The notes below the pieces were generated by a model that had not been told where the DNA came from, ran no database searches, and saw only the letters and a list, made by a program, of their open reading frames with translations. Shown piece after piece: positions 51,012-61,200 of a stretch of DNA of 64,000 bases. The position numbers and the translations under genes were made by a program. The number at the start of each line of letters is the position of its first letter. Position 1 is the first letter of the stretch. The stretch comes from Alistipes sp. (GTDB lineage Bacteria; Bacteroidota; Bacteroidia; Bacteroidales; Rikenellaceae): positions 1-64,000 of the forward strand of contig JAHHQL010000010.1 in NCBI GenBank assembly GCA_020026415.1, given 5' to 3'.

Positions 51012-51935
51012 TTAGTCAATTTTACTTACATGAACATCCATCTGCGGGAACGGGAACGAAACACCCACCTTCGGAAGTTCGTTATAGAAGATCTCGTTAT
51101 ACTCAAAAAATACATTCCAGTAGTCGGCGTTGTTCGTCCAAGCACGCACGGTGAGGTTCACCGAACTGTCGGCCAGAGCCGAAACCCATACGACGGGAGC
51201 AGGATTCTTGAAGACACGCTTGTCGGCAGAGAGCAACTCAAGGATACGTTTGCGGGCATCCTCGACCTTATCTCCGTAGGAGATGCCGACCGACCAATCC
51301 ACACGGCGATGTTCTGCCGTCGAATAATTGTCGATAATCGCCGTGGCGATCGAGTTGTTCGGGATGTAGATCGTCTGATTGTCGGGCGTACAGATTACCG
51401 TCGAGAAAAGTTTGATGTCCTTCACCACACCGGCCTGTCCCTGTGCCGAGATGTAATCTCCAATGCGGTAAGGCTTCATCAGAAGAATCATCACGCCACC
51501 GGCGAAGTTCTGTGCCGTACCGCTCAATGCCATACCGATGGCCAGAGTTGCAGCCGAGAACATGGCGATCAGCGAAGTGACATTCACACCCAAAGTTTGT
51601 ACGACAATCAGCAGCAAGATCAACGTGAAAAGAACACGCACGGCATTCAACGTGAATTTCTGCAACGACTCGTCAATCTGACGGTGTTTCATGATGACGC
51701 TGAACACATGCACGATGCGGTGTAAAATCCAACGGCCGATGAAGTAGATGACCAGAGCCACAAAGATCTTCACCGAAATCCAGATCATCTCGTTGGCGAA
51801 ATCTCCGAGGAGTTCCGAGATGTCGATATTCACCAATTTATTAAAAGCCTCGGTCATCTTGGCCTTCTGCACGCTGTCGGGTTCTATAAGTTTCGCAGGT
51901 GCGTCATTCTGCAAAAAGAAAGTCAGTAAATTCAT
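51012..51935 (-). CDS. Small-conductance mechanosensitive channel (MscS family)
   Basis: 307 residues. Three membrane helices (~45-65, ~85-108, ~118-140). The pore-lining third helix and beta domain follow the MscS pattern: TLAIGMALSGTAQNFAGGVMILLMKPYRIGDYISAQGQAG (~130-169), then FSTVICTPDNQTIYIPNNSIATAIIDN. Releases osmolytes on hypo-osmotic shock. Divergent from serB across 88 bp. Confidence 0.94.
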   Translation of the reverse strand: MNLLTFFLQNDAPAKLIEPDSVQKAKMTEAFNKLVNIDISELLGDFANEMIWISVKIFVALVIYFIGRWILHRIVHVFSVIMKHRQIDESLQKFTLNAVRVLFTLILLLIVVQTLGVNVTSLIAMFSAATLAIGMALSGTAQNFAGGVMILLMKPYRIGDYISAQGQAGVVKDIKLFSTVICTPDNQTIYIPNNSIATAIIDNYSTAEHRRVDWSVGISYGDKVEDARKRILELLSADKRVFKNPAPVVWVSALADSSVNLTVRAWTNNADYWNVFFEYNEIFYNELPKVGVSFPFPQMDVHVSKID

Positions 51936-51957
51936 AACAATTCTAATATTTGTGGGA

Positions 51958-51965
51958 CAAAAATA
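51958..51965 (-). promoter_or_regulatory. mscS promoter -7 box
   Basis: Minus-strand TATTTTTG, 22 bp before the ATG. Confidence 0.6.
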
Positions 51966-51986
51966 ACGAAAAAAACGAGATTTTAT

Positions 51987-51994
51987 TAACTTTG
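51987..51994 (+). promoter_or_regulatory. serB promoter -7 box
   Basis: TAACTTTG, 29 bp before the serB ATG at 52024. Confidence 0.65.
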
Positions 51995-52023
51995 TCGGAA
52001 ATTACATTCATAAATATTCGATT

Positions 52024-53244
52024 ATGCAAGAGGATTTGGAGATTATTCAAGTAAACATATCCGGTGAAGACAAACCCGGTTTAACCACATCGCTGACCGA
52101 AATTCTGGCTCGTTACGAGGCTCAGATTCTGGACATCGGACAGGCAAACATTCACCAGTCGCTGACCCTCGGCATTCTCTTTGTCACCAACTCCCAAAAT
52201 TCGGGCAACATCATGAAAGAGTTGCTGTTCAAGGCTTCGGAACTGGGTGTAATGGTCCGCTTTACTCCGATCTCCGAGGAGCGATACAAGACTTGGGTCG
52301 GCCGTCAGGGCAAGAACCGCTACATCGTCACCCTGTTGGGGCGTACGGTCAAGGCGTGCCACATTTCGGACGTGACACGCGTGGTGGCCGAGCACGGGCT
52401 CAACATCGACGCCATCAAACGTCTGACGGGTCGTATGCCCCTCCACGAAGAGGATCGTGCCGCCAAGGCGTGTGTCGAACTTTCGGTGCGCGGATCGCTT
52501 TCCGACGAGGAGCGCAGCACAATGCAGGAGCAATTCATGAAGATTTCGGAAATGGGTGTCGATGTTTCGTTCCAACGCGACGACATCTACCGCCGCAGCC
52601 GTCGTCTGATCTGCTTCGATATGGATTCGACACTCATCGAGACGGAGGTCATCGACGAATTGGCCGAGCGTGCCGGCGTGGGCGATCAGGTTCGCGAGAT
52701 CACGGCTTCGGCCATGCGCGGCGAAATCGACTTCAAGGAAAGTTTCGCACGTCGTGTCGCTTTGCTGAAAGGTCTGGATGTTTCCGTCATGGAGGACATC
52801 GCCCAGCACCTGCCCATCACCGAGGGTGTCGAGCGTATGATGACCATTCTCAAACGTGTGGGGTACAAAACGGCGATTCTTTCGGGCGGATTCACCTATT
52901 TCGGCAACTATCTGAAACAAAAATACGGATTCGATTACGTCTATGCCAACGAGTTGGAGGTCGAGGACGGTCACCTGACAGGACGCTATGCAGGCGAAGT
53001 GGTGGACGGTCGTCGCAAGGCCGAACTCCTGCGCCTGCTGTGCCAGTTCGAGAACATCAACCTTGCACAGAGCGTTGCCGTCGGTGACGGGGCAAACGAC
53101 CTTCCGATGCTGAATCTTGCCGGTCTGGGTATCGCCTTCCACGCCAAACCCAAAGTGAAGGCCACGGCCCGTCAGTCGATTTCAACCATCGGTTTAGACG
53201 GTATCCTCTATTTCCTTGGTTTAAAGGATTCAAGGATTGAATAA
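52024..53244 (+). CDS. serB: Phosphoserine phosphatase with N-terminal ACT domains
   Basis: 406 residues. Two ACT-like domains at the N terminus (~1-85, NISGEDKPGLTTSLTEIL; ~95-175, IVTLLGRTVKACHISDVTRVVAEHGLNIDAIKRL), then a HAD phosphatase (~193-400). Motif I DMDSTLIETEVIDELAERAG, motif II ILSGGFTYFG, motif III RKAELL, motif IV VGDGANDLPML. Last step of L-serine synthesis; the ACT domains probably sense serine. The following lipoprotein gene begins inside its last codons. Confidence 0.96.
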   Translation: MQEDLEIIQVNISGEDKPGLTTSLTEILARYEAQILDIGQANIHQSLTLGILFVTNSQNSGNIMKELLFKASELGVMVRFTPISEERYKTWVGRQGKNRYIVTLLGRTVKACHISDVTRVVAEHGLNIDAIKRLTGRMPLHEEDRAAKACVELSVRGSLSDEERSTMQEQFMKISEMGVDVSFQRDDIYRRSRRLICFDMDSTLIETEVIDELAERAGVGDQVREITASAMRGEIDFKESFARRVALLKGLDVSVMEDIAQHLPITEGVERMMTILKRVGYKTAILSGGFTYFGNYLKQKYGFDYVYANELEVEDGHLTGRYAGEVVDGRRKAELLRLLCQFENINLAQSVAVGDGANDLPMLNLAGLGIAFHAKPKVKATARQSISTIGLDGILYFLGLKDSRIE

Positions 53245-53986
53245 AATTTGCGTTATATTCACTACGTTTCTCGTTGCACTGCTGACGAGTTGTTACGATT
53301 CCCGTTTTGAGAATCCGACCGATCGACCCGATCCGCAGACAACTTTCACGATCGCCCGTCTGCATGAACGGTTTGACGGAGTGCCGACCGTGGTGAAAGA
53401 CGATATTTCAGTGTGCGGTGTAGTCACCTCTTCGGACAAGGAGCGGAACTTCTACCGCACACTGCTTATTGAAGATGAGGGATTTGCCGTGGAGGTTATG
53501 GCGGGTACAGATCACCTGCACAACGACTACCCCACGGGTTGCCGGGTTTTGCTCCACCTGCGCGATCTTGCCATCGGACGGCAACGTGGCGTCCTGCAAG
53601 TCGGCGCACGCCCTTTGGCGGGAAGTCACCGCCCGACGGATTACTTCCCGTCGCAGGTCGTCCTGCATCAGCACCTTATTCGTCTGGACACTCCGCCCGT
53701 ACATCCCGAACCCTTCGCGTGCCGCATCGCGGATCTCAACCCGTCGCTGTGCGGAAGATTGGTACGCATTGATCGTCTGCGCCTTACAGACAGCACAGCC
53801 ACTTGGACAGGAACACATTGTTTTCGTGATTCGCAAGATCTTGAAATAGAGACTTATGTCCGTCCTTACGCCCGCTTTGCCGACTCCCCGATCCCGACCG
53901 GAATCTGTTCCCTCACGGGAATCCTCCAACTCGACAAAGGAACTTACACGTTGAAACTACGCTCCGAAGATGACTGCCGCTTTTAG
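53237..53986 (+). CDS. DUF5689-type lipoprotein 1, TTG start
   Basis: 249 residues. TTG at 53237 is the only start that keeps the signal peptide MNKICVIFTTFLVALLTSC (Cys19); it overlaps the serB end by 8 bp. DUF5689-like pattern: TIARLHERFDG, DDISVCGVVTSSDKERNFYRTLLIEDEGFAVEVM, and DYPTGCRVLLHLRDLAIG. This OB-fold-like domain is found in many Bacteroidetes exported proteins of unknown role. Paired with a second, diverged copy downstream. Confidence 0.85.
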   Translation: MNKICVIFTTFLVALLTSCYDSRFENPTDRPDPQTTFTIARLHERFDGVPTVVKDDISVCGVVTSSDKERNFYRTLLIEDEGFAVEVMAGTDHLHNDYPTGCRVLLHLRDLAIGRQRGVLQVGARPLAGSHRPTDYFPSQVVLHQHLIRLDTPPVHPEPFACRIADLNPSLCGRLVRIDRLRLTDSTATWTGTHCFRDSQDLEIETYVRPYARFADSPIPTGICSLTGILQLDKGTYTLKLRSEDDCRF

Positions 53987-54719
53987 ATTGCTCGCCCTTT
54001 TCGGGATGCTCGCGTTATCGTCCTGCGACAAAACGACCCCGTATCTTCCGACACAAACCCGAACGGTATCTGTCGCCTACCTCAAATCACTTTGTCACGG
54101 GGAATACTACCCCATCCGCGAAGAACTCGCAATAGAGGGGCGCGTCATCAGCAGTAATCTTTTCGAAGAATCCCGATCGACCCTCATTTTGGAAGACGCA
54201 AGCGGCGGCATTTCTGTTATGACGATGCTCCACGACATTCCTGCGGAATACCCGTTCGGCACACGCATGCGCCTTTGTTGCAACGGGTTGATGCTCCGCA
54301 ACTTCGGTGGCAAGATCCGCCTTACCGCCACGCCTCGTTCTTCGGATGACGACCGCATCACGGCCTCGGATCTGAAATGCCGTTCAAGCCTCACGCCCGA
54401 CAATCAGAAACCCTCGCCACGGGAATTGTCCTTTACCGAACTCTCTCCCCGCGACATTGACACCTATGTGAAATTCCGGCAATGCCGTTTTACGGATCGG
54501 GGACGCTGGTGCGACTATGATGCAGAACATGGATGTTTTCTTACGACCGAACGCCAAATATACGATTGCGCGGGTAACATATTTCGTATCCGCATATCGG
54601 GAAATACGGTCTATGCAGATTCGCCCCTGCCACAGGGAACTTGCTCTTTGTGGGGTGTAATCGACTATTTCAATGGAAATTACACTCTTCGCCTGACGGA
54701 TTTTGGTGCCGACGACTAA
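53970..54719 (+). CDS. DUF5689-type lipoprotein 2
   Basis: 249 residues. Signal peptide with lipobox LALSSC (Cys ~19). Same architecture as the preceding gene: VAYLKSLCHGEYYPIREELAIEGRVISSNLFEESRSTLILEDASGGISVM, YPFGTRMRLCCNGLMLRNFGGKIRL, and a Cys-rich second half. Begins 17 bp inside the preceding gene. Its stop (54717-54719) overlaps the stop of convergent rfbB. The serB-linked pair probably works together at the cell surface. Confidence 0.85.
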   Translation: MTAAFRLLALFGMLALSSCDKTTPYLPTQTRTVSVAYLKSLCHGEYYPIREELAIEGRVISSNLFEESRSTLILEDASGGISVMTMLHDIPAEYPFGTRMRLCCNGLMLRNFGGKIRLTATPRSSDDDRITASDLKCRSSLTPDNQKPSPRELSFTELSPRDIDTYVKFRQCRFTDRGRWCDYDAEHGCFLTTERQIYDCAGNIFRIRISGNTVYADSPLPQGTCSLWGVIDYFNGNYTLRLTDFGADD

Positions 54720-55864
54720 CGATTGCCGTACATCTCTTCGTAATACTTCTCGTAAGCACCCGAAGTGATCTGATCCATCCAATCCTGATGTTCCAGATAC
54801 CAACATACGGTTTTTTCGATTCCGTCCTCAAATTGCAAAGAGGGTTCCCAACCCAATTCGCGTTGCAGTTTCGTGGAGTCGATGGCATAACGCGCATCAT
54901 GCCCCGCACGATCCTTCACGAAAGTGATCAGATCCATATCTTCATCGGGATTCCGCCCCAAAAGGCGATCGACGGTCGAAATCAACAGGCGCACGATGTC
55001 GATGTTTTTCCACTCGTTGAAGCCGCCGATGTTGTATGTATCACCCGTGCGTCCCTTGTGAAAGACCAGATCAATGGCGCGCGCGTGATCCTCGACATAA
55101 AGCCAGTCGCGCACGTTCTCGCCACGCCCATACACGGGAAGCGGCTTTCGATGCTGTATATTATTGATAAACAAAGGGATAAGTTTTTCAGGAAACTGAT
55201 AAGGTCCGTAATTGTTCGAGCAATTGGTCACCACAACCGGCAATCCGTATGTATCGTGAAACGAGCGCACGAAATGATCGGCCGAAGCCTTCGCCGCGCT
55301 GTACGGGCTGTGGGGCGTGTAGTTGTCGCCCTCACGGAAAAACCGCTCGCCATAGGCCTGATGATGCTCCGATGATGCATTGGTCGTGAAGGGCGAGGCA
55401 ATACCCTCCGAATGCGAGATTTCGAGCGATCCGTACACTTCGTCGGTCGAGATCTGATGGAACCGCTTGCCCTCATATCCTTCGGGTAGCGACTCCCAAT
55501 AATTTCGCGCCGCCTGCAACAGCGACAACGTACCCATCACGTTGGTTCGGGCAAAAGTGAACGGATCACGAATCGACCGGTCCACATGGCTCTCGGCCGC
55601 GAGATGGATCACGCCGTCAATCGCGTAGCGGTTCATCAGTTCCGACACGCGCTCAAAATCGCAAATATCGCCCTTGACGAATACATAGTTGGGCATCTGT
55701 TCGACATCCTTCAAATTCATCAGATTCCCCGCATAGGTCAGTTTATCGAGATTTACAACCCGATAATCGGGGTAACGGGTGACAAGCAACCGCACCACGT
55801 GCGATCCGATAAAACCCGCCCCGCCCGTCACGAGGATATTGCGTTTAAAATCCATACTCTTCAT
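54716..55864 (-). CDS. rfbB: dTDP-glucose 4,6-dehydratase
   Basis: 382 residues from the ATG at 55864 (alternatives at 55855 and 55876). Extended short-chain dehydrogenase: NAD-binding VTGGAGFIGSHVVRL; active-site STDEVYGS (Thr-Asp-Glu of this family); YSAAKASADHFVRSF with the Tyr-x3-Lys pair; NNYGPYQFPEKLIPLFI and GENVRDWLYVEDHARAI. Converts dTDP-glucose to dTDP-4-keto-6-deoxyglucose for rhamnose and other deoxysugars. Overlaps the end of rfbA by 20 bp. Confidence 0.96.
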   Translation of the reverse strand: MKSMDFKRNILVTGGAGFIGSHVVRLLVTRYPDYRVVNLDKLTYAGNLMNLKDVEQMPNYVFVKGDICDFERVSELMNRYAIDGVIHLAAESHVDRSIRDPFTFARTNVMGTLSLLQAARNYWESLPEGYEGKRFHQISTDEVYGSLEISHSEGIASPFTTNASSEHHQAYGERFFREGDNYTPHSPYSAAKASADHFVRSFHDTYGLPVVVTNCSNNYGPYQFPEKLIPLFINNIQHRKPLPVYGRGENVRDWLYVEDHARAIDLVFHKGRTGDTYNIGGFNEWKNIDIVRLLISTVDRLLGRNPDEDMDLITFVKDRAGHDARYAIDSTKLQRELGWEPSLQFEDGIEKTVCWYLEHQDWMDQITSGAYEKYYEEMYGNR

Positions 55865-56744
55865 GTTTAAATTCATCAACCACCTTCAGCAGATATTGTC
55901 CGTATTGGTTGTGACACATCGGTCGGGCGAGTTCACGCACCTTTTCCGCCGTGATCCACCCTTTCGTATAGGCAATACCTTCCAAACAGGCGATTTTCAA
56001 ACCCTGACGCTTCTCAATGACCTCGATAAAGATCGAAGCCTCGGCCAGCGAATCGTGCGTACCCGTATCGAGCCATGCAAAACCGCGACCCAAGGTCTGC
56101 ACCTTGAGGCTCTGCGTTTTGAGAAATTCCTGATTGACGGTCGTGATTTCGAGTTCGCCACGATCCGAAGGTTTGATGCGTTTGGCAATCTCCACCACAC
56201 GATTCGGATAGAAATAGAGTCCCGTCACGGCGTAATTTGATTTGGGCGCACGGGGTTTCTCTTCGATCGACAGACAATTGCCCTCTCGGTCAAATTCCGC
56301 CACGCCGTATCGTTCCGGATCATTGACCCAATAACCGAAAACGGTCGCTTTTCCCTCCTCTTCCACATCGCGGACAGCCTGTTGGAGAATACCTGAAAAC
56401 CCCGATCCGTGGAAGATGTTATCACCCAAAATCAAACACACCGAATCTCTTCCGACAAACTTTTCTCCGATCAGAAACGCCTGCGCCAAACCGTCGGGCG
56501 AGGGTTGCTCGGCATATTCGAATCGTACGCCGAAATCCGATCCGTCGCCCAGCAGGCGTCGGAATGCAGGAAGATCCTGCGGAGTGGAAATGATCAGAAT
56601 TTCACGAATCCCGGCCAGCATCAACACCGAAATGGGATAATACACCATCGGTTTGTCATAAATCGGCAGGAGTTGCTTGCTCACGCCTTTTGTGATGGGA
56701 TAGAGCCGTGTACCCGATCCGCCGGCCAGTACGATACCTTTCAT
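55845..56744 (-). CDS. rfbA: Glucose-1-phosphate thymidylyltransferase
   Basis: 299 residues from the ATG at 56744 (MKGIVLAGGSGTRLYPITKGVSKQLLPIYDKPM, the nucleotidyltransferase signature). Later motifs YAEQPSPDGLAQAF, LILGDNIFHG and EEKPRAPKSNYAVTGLYFY, and FAWLDTGTHDSL. Makes dTDP-glucose from Glc-1-P and dTTP. Followed directly by rfbB; rfbC and rfbD are not in the window, so later steps are encoded elsewhere. Confidence 0.96.
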   Translation of the reverse strand: MKGIVLAGGSGTRLYPITKGVSKQLLPIYDKPMVYYPISVLMLAGIREILIISTPQDLPAFRRLLGDGSDFGVRFEYAEQPSPDGLAQAFLIGEKFVGRDSVCLILGDNIFHGSGFSGILQQAVRDVEEEGKATVFGYWVNDPERYGVAEFDREGNCLSIEEKPRAPKSNYAVTGLYFYPNRVVEIAKRIKPSDRGELEITTVNQEFLKTQSLKVQTLGRGFAWLDTGTHDSLAEASIFIEVIEKRQGLKIACLEGIAYTKGWITAEKVRELARPMCHNQYGQYLLKVVDEFKHEEYGF

Positions 56745-56801
56745 AATCTGATCAATTTGTTCGACAGACAAATTTCGGAAAAAATTTCGGGATAACAAAA
56801 A

Positions 56802-56828
56802 AAAGGAGAGCACGAAGCCCTCCTTTTA
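56802..56828 (-). terminator. Terminator of RND operon 2
   Basis: Stem AAAAGGAG / CTCCTTTT with inner GC / GC pairs, T-run on the minus strand, 20 bp after the stop of the channel gene. Confidence 0.88.
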
Positions 56829-56847
56829 TCTGTCCCGCACCGGGGAT

Positions 56848-58221
56848 TTACTCCTCGCGTTCCAAATCGCGCCCTCCGCCCAAAGCATGGTAGAGGTTCA
56901 CAACACCCTGAATCTCTTCGAAGCGGTCACCCACCTGCGACAACTGCGCCGACAGCAAAGCCTGCTGTGCAGTCAGCACCTCAAGGTAGGTTGCACTGCT
57001 GTAACGCATCAGTTTGTCGGTCTTCTCGACGGCACGTGCCAAAGCCTCGACCTGCGCATTACGCACGACATTCTTCTTGCGTGCATTCTGGGTCTGTGTA
57101 AGTGCGTTGTTTACCTCGGCTCCCGCATTCAGAAGTGTCTGCTCGAAACTCAACATCGCCTCCTGCTGTTGTGCCTTGGCGATCTTCACACGCGCACGCC
57201 CTGCACCCGCATTGAAAATGGGTTGCAACAACGAAGCGGCCGCCGACAACAACATCTTACCCGGATTGACGATACCGCGACCCGAATTATTCGTCCAACC
57301 GATCGTGCCGTTCAGCGTCAGTTTGGGATAGAGTGCAGAACGGGCCTCTGCCGTGGCGTAATACGACTGCATGAGCGACTGCTCGGCCATACGCACATCA
57401 GGACGGTTTGAAAGCATCTGCACGGGAACACCCACCAGCAACTCTTCGGGCAGCATAACCTCGTCCAACCGACCGCGCTCGATCTTCTGCACGGGACGTC
57501 CGAGGAGCGTCGCCAGCGAATTTTCGGTCGTGGTGATTTGCAGGCTCAGGGTCTGCAACGAAGCCTCTACGGCCAGACGATTGCCCTCATACTGGGCAAC
57601 GGCCGCCTCATTGGCCATACCGCCACGTTTCAAAGCGCGCATCGTGCGCACACCCTCGTTCCATTTCTCGGCCGTCTCGACGCTGATCTCATACTGACGA
57701 TCGAGCATCAGCAACGTATAATAGAGGTTGGCAATGCCGGCGACCAACTGCGTACGCACGGCCTGCACATATTCCCGGCTGGTGGCATACACGGCCTTGG
57801 CCTTGCGCTTGGCATTGGTGATGCCGTTGAAAATATCAACCTCCCAACTTGCCGTCAAGGGGATATTATAGGTCTTGACCGTATTGGCATTGTCGAAACT
57901 GCTCAACGCTCCCTGCGGTGCCACGTTGAACGACGGCAGATAACTCAGACGTGCCGACTTCAAGGTTGCCTCGGCCTCCTCGACTCTCAAGTGAGCCTTC
58001 TGCATATCGGTGTTATGCTCCAGACCTTCGCGGATCAAAGCCTTGAGTTGCTCGTCACGGAAGAAATCCTCCCATGCGACATTACCCATCGAGGTGGTGT
58101 CCGCCTGCTCCATACCCGCGCCATAGAGATCTTTGGTTTCGATATCGGGACGCTGATATGATTTATAGACTCCGCAACCCGTCATGAGGGTTGCCATAAT
58201 GATGACTGCTATCTTTTTCAT
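56848..58221 (-). CDS. Outer-membrane efflux lipoprotein (NodT/OprM type), system 2
   Basis: 457 residues. Lipobox MTGC (Cys16), then GVYKSYQRPDI. OprM/NodT-like: WEDFFRDEQLKALIREGLEHNTDMQKAHLRVEEAEATL, PLTASWEVDIFNGITNAKRKAKA, and the second OEP repeat ending SSATYLEVLTAQQALLSAQLSQVG. Outer-membrane channel of the tripartite pump; third gene of the operon, 4 bp after the permease. Confidence 0.95.
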   Translation of the reverse strand: MKKIAVIIMATLMTGCGVYKSYQRPDIETKDLYGAGMEQADTTSMGNVAWEDFFRDEQLKALIREGLEHNTDMQKAHLRVEEAEATLKSARLSYLPSFNVAPQGALSSFDNANTVKTYNIPLTASWEVDIFNGITNAKRKAKAVYATSREYVQAVRTQLVAGIANLYYTLLMLDRQYEISVETAEKWNEGVRTMRALKRGGMANEAAVAQYEGNRLAVEASLQTLSLQITTTENSLATLLGRPVQKIERGRLDEVMLPEELLVGVPVQMLSNRPDVRMAEQSLMQSYYATAEARSALYPKLTLNGTIGWTNNSGRGIVNPGKMLLSAAASLLQPIFNAGAGRARVKIAKAQQQEAMLSFEQTLLNAGAEVNNALTQTQNARKKNVVRNAQVEALARAVEKTDKLMRYSSATYLEVLTAQQALLSAQLSQVGDRFEEIQGVVNLYHALGGGRDLEREE

Positions 58222-58225
58222 TTGC

Positions 58226-61200
58226 TTAGTTCTCCTTCTCTTCTTTGGTTTCTTCCAATTCGGCTCTTACCGACCACTGAGGATCAAGATCCAATTCCAT
58301 CGGAGAAACTTTCTCCTGAAGGGTTTGGAATACGATAAACAAAGTCGGCACGAGAAATAACAGGGCGAGTGTACCGATAATCATACCACCGACAACGCCC
58401 GTACCCAGTGTCGAGTTACCGTTGGCACCCGCACCCTGCGAAATGACCAGCGGGATCATACCGAACACCATCGTGAGCACGGTCATCAGAATAGGACGCA
58501 GACGCACCTTGGCGGCCGACACGGCAGCCTGCGAGAGCGACATGCCCGCTTTACGACGATCCGTGGCATACTCCGTAAGCAGAATGGCCGTCTTGGCCAA
58601 AAGACCGATCAACATAATCAGACCCGTCTGCAAGTAGATGTTGTTTTCCAGACCCATGAACTTGGCGAAAAGGAAACTACCCATCAGACCGCAGGGAACC
58701 GACAGAATGACGGCAAACGGAACAATGAAACTCTCGTACAGCGCACTCAGGATCAGGTAGATCAGCAGGATACAGATACCGAAGATGATCGCCGTGTTGC
58801 TCGTCGTCTGACTCTCCTCTCGCGTCAGACCGCCGAACTCGTAGCCATAACCCTTCGGAAGCGACGCGGCGGCCACCTCCTCGATGGCCTTGATCACATC
58901 ACCCGACGAATAGCCTTCGGCTGCCATACCGTTCACCGAGATCGAGTTATACATATTGAATCGGTTGATGACCTCCGGCCCGTAGGCCTTGGTCAGCGTT
59001 ACGAACTGACTCACGGGAGCCATGTCGCCGCTCTGTGTGCGGACAAAGACGTTGTTGAGCGACTCCTTGTCGAGACGATGTTCGGGATCGGCCTGCAACA
59101 TGACACGATACACTTTCGAGAAACGGTTGATGTTCGACACATACTGACCGCCGTAGTAACCCGACAACGTCGCCAGAATCACGTTGGGCGAAACCCCCAT
59201 ACGTTTGGCCTGTGCCGCATCCAAGTCCACCACATACTGCGGGAAGTTGATGTTGAAGGTCGAATAAGCACGTCCGATTTCGGGACGTCGGTTCAGCGCG
59301 GCAATGAATTGCAGATAGATGTTATAGAAATCCTTCATATCGCCACCTGCACGATCCTGCAAGTACATTTCAAAACCCGATGCGGCACCATAACCCGAAA
59401 TCATAGGAGGAGCCACGGCAAAGATCTGACCGTTCTTGATGTCGGCCGTACGGGCATAGATCTGTCCGATGACGGACTTCACCTCATCCTGAGCATCGGG
59501 ACGCTCGCTCCAATCCTTCAATTTGACGATACACAGACCGTATGACGAACCCTGACCTGCCATCATACCGTAACCGGCGACCTGTTTGTAGTCACGCACC
59601 TGAGGAATATCCTTGATGCGGTCGGCGACCTCGTTCAGCACGTCGTCGGTCTCACGGAGCGACGAACCGGGAGCAGTCGTCACATTGACCATAATCGAAC
59701 CAAGATCCTCATCAGGCACAAGACCTGTCTTGGTGTTGTTCATCAGGACATAAAGCAGGACAAACGACAGACCGAGCGTTGCCCACATCAGCCAGCGGTG
59801 ACGGATGAAGAGCAACACGCCGTATTTGTATTTGTTGATCATCGTCGAGAAAGCGGCGTTGAATGCCTTACGGAAACGTGCGGCAAAATTATCACGCATC
59901 TCGCCATTCTCATCGAGGTACGGTTTCAAAATCAGGGCGCACAAGGCAGGCGAAAGCGTCAGTGCGTTGATTGCCGAAAAACCTACGGCCACGGCCATCG
60001 TGACACCGAACTGCGTATAGAACGTACCCGATGTCCCGCCCATCATCGCCACGGGGATAAACACGGCCATAAAGACGAGGGTCGATGTGACAATTGCCGA
60101 GGTAATACCCGACATGGCATCGATGGTCGCCATGTAGGACGATTTGTACCCCACATCGAAACGCGCCTGCACCGCCTCGACCACGATGATCGCATCATCG
60201 ACCACCGTACCGATTGCAAGCACCAGTGCGAACAACGTCAGAAGGTTGATCGAGAAGCCGGCCACCGACAGGAAGCCGAACGTACCGATCAGAGCCACCA
60301 AAATGGCAACGGTCGGGATCAGCGTCGAGCGAATATCCTGCAAGAAGAGGTAAACGATCAAAACCACAAGGATGATTGCCTCGATCAGCGTCTTGAGCAC
60401 CTCATTGATTGAGGCGTAGAGGAAGTCGTTCACACTCTGCAAGTGTGCAATCTTGATGCCTTCGGGAAGGTCGGCCTCGACCTCGTCCAACAGCGCGTCA
60501 ATGTTATTCACAACTTCCGTAGCGTTCGAGCCTGCCGTCTGGAAGACCATGGCACTCACGGCGGGATAACCATTGGCAGCACCCTTGAATCCGTAGGAGT
60601 TCTTACCCAACTCTATTTCGGATACATCCTTCAAGTGCAGCATCTCGCCGTTGGGCAGCGCCTTGATGACAATCTGCTCGAACTCTTCCGGCTTCGACAG
60701 ACGGCCACGATATTTCATGGTGTATTGGAAGGCATTATCCGAATTTTCACCCAAAATACCGACAGCCGCCTCGATGTTCTGCTCGGAGAGTGCCGTCGTG
60801 ACATCCGAAGGAATCAGATTATACTGTGCCATCAGATCGGGCTTGAGCCAGATACGGATCGAATATTCGGGACCCAGCACCATAAACTCGCCCACACCCT
60901 GTGTACGCAGAATACGCGGCTGGATGTTGATACGCATGTAGTTCGACAGGAACGAATCGTCATAAGCCTTGTTCGTACTATACAGCGAAAAGATCTTCAG
61001 CATGGAAGACTGACGTTTCTGCGTCGTGACACCGATACGGGTGACCTCGGCGGGCAACTGACCCGTCACCGTGGCCACACGGTTCTGCACGTTGATGGCC
61101 GCCATATCGGGATCTGTTCCCTGACGGAAGTAAACGGTGATGGTCGCCGCACCTGCATTCGAGGCACTCGACTTGATGTACATCATGTCCTCCACACCGT

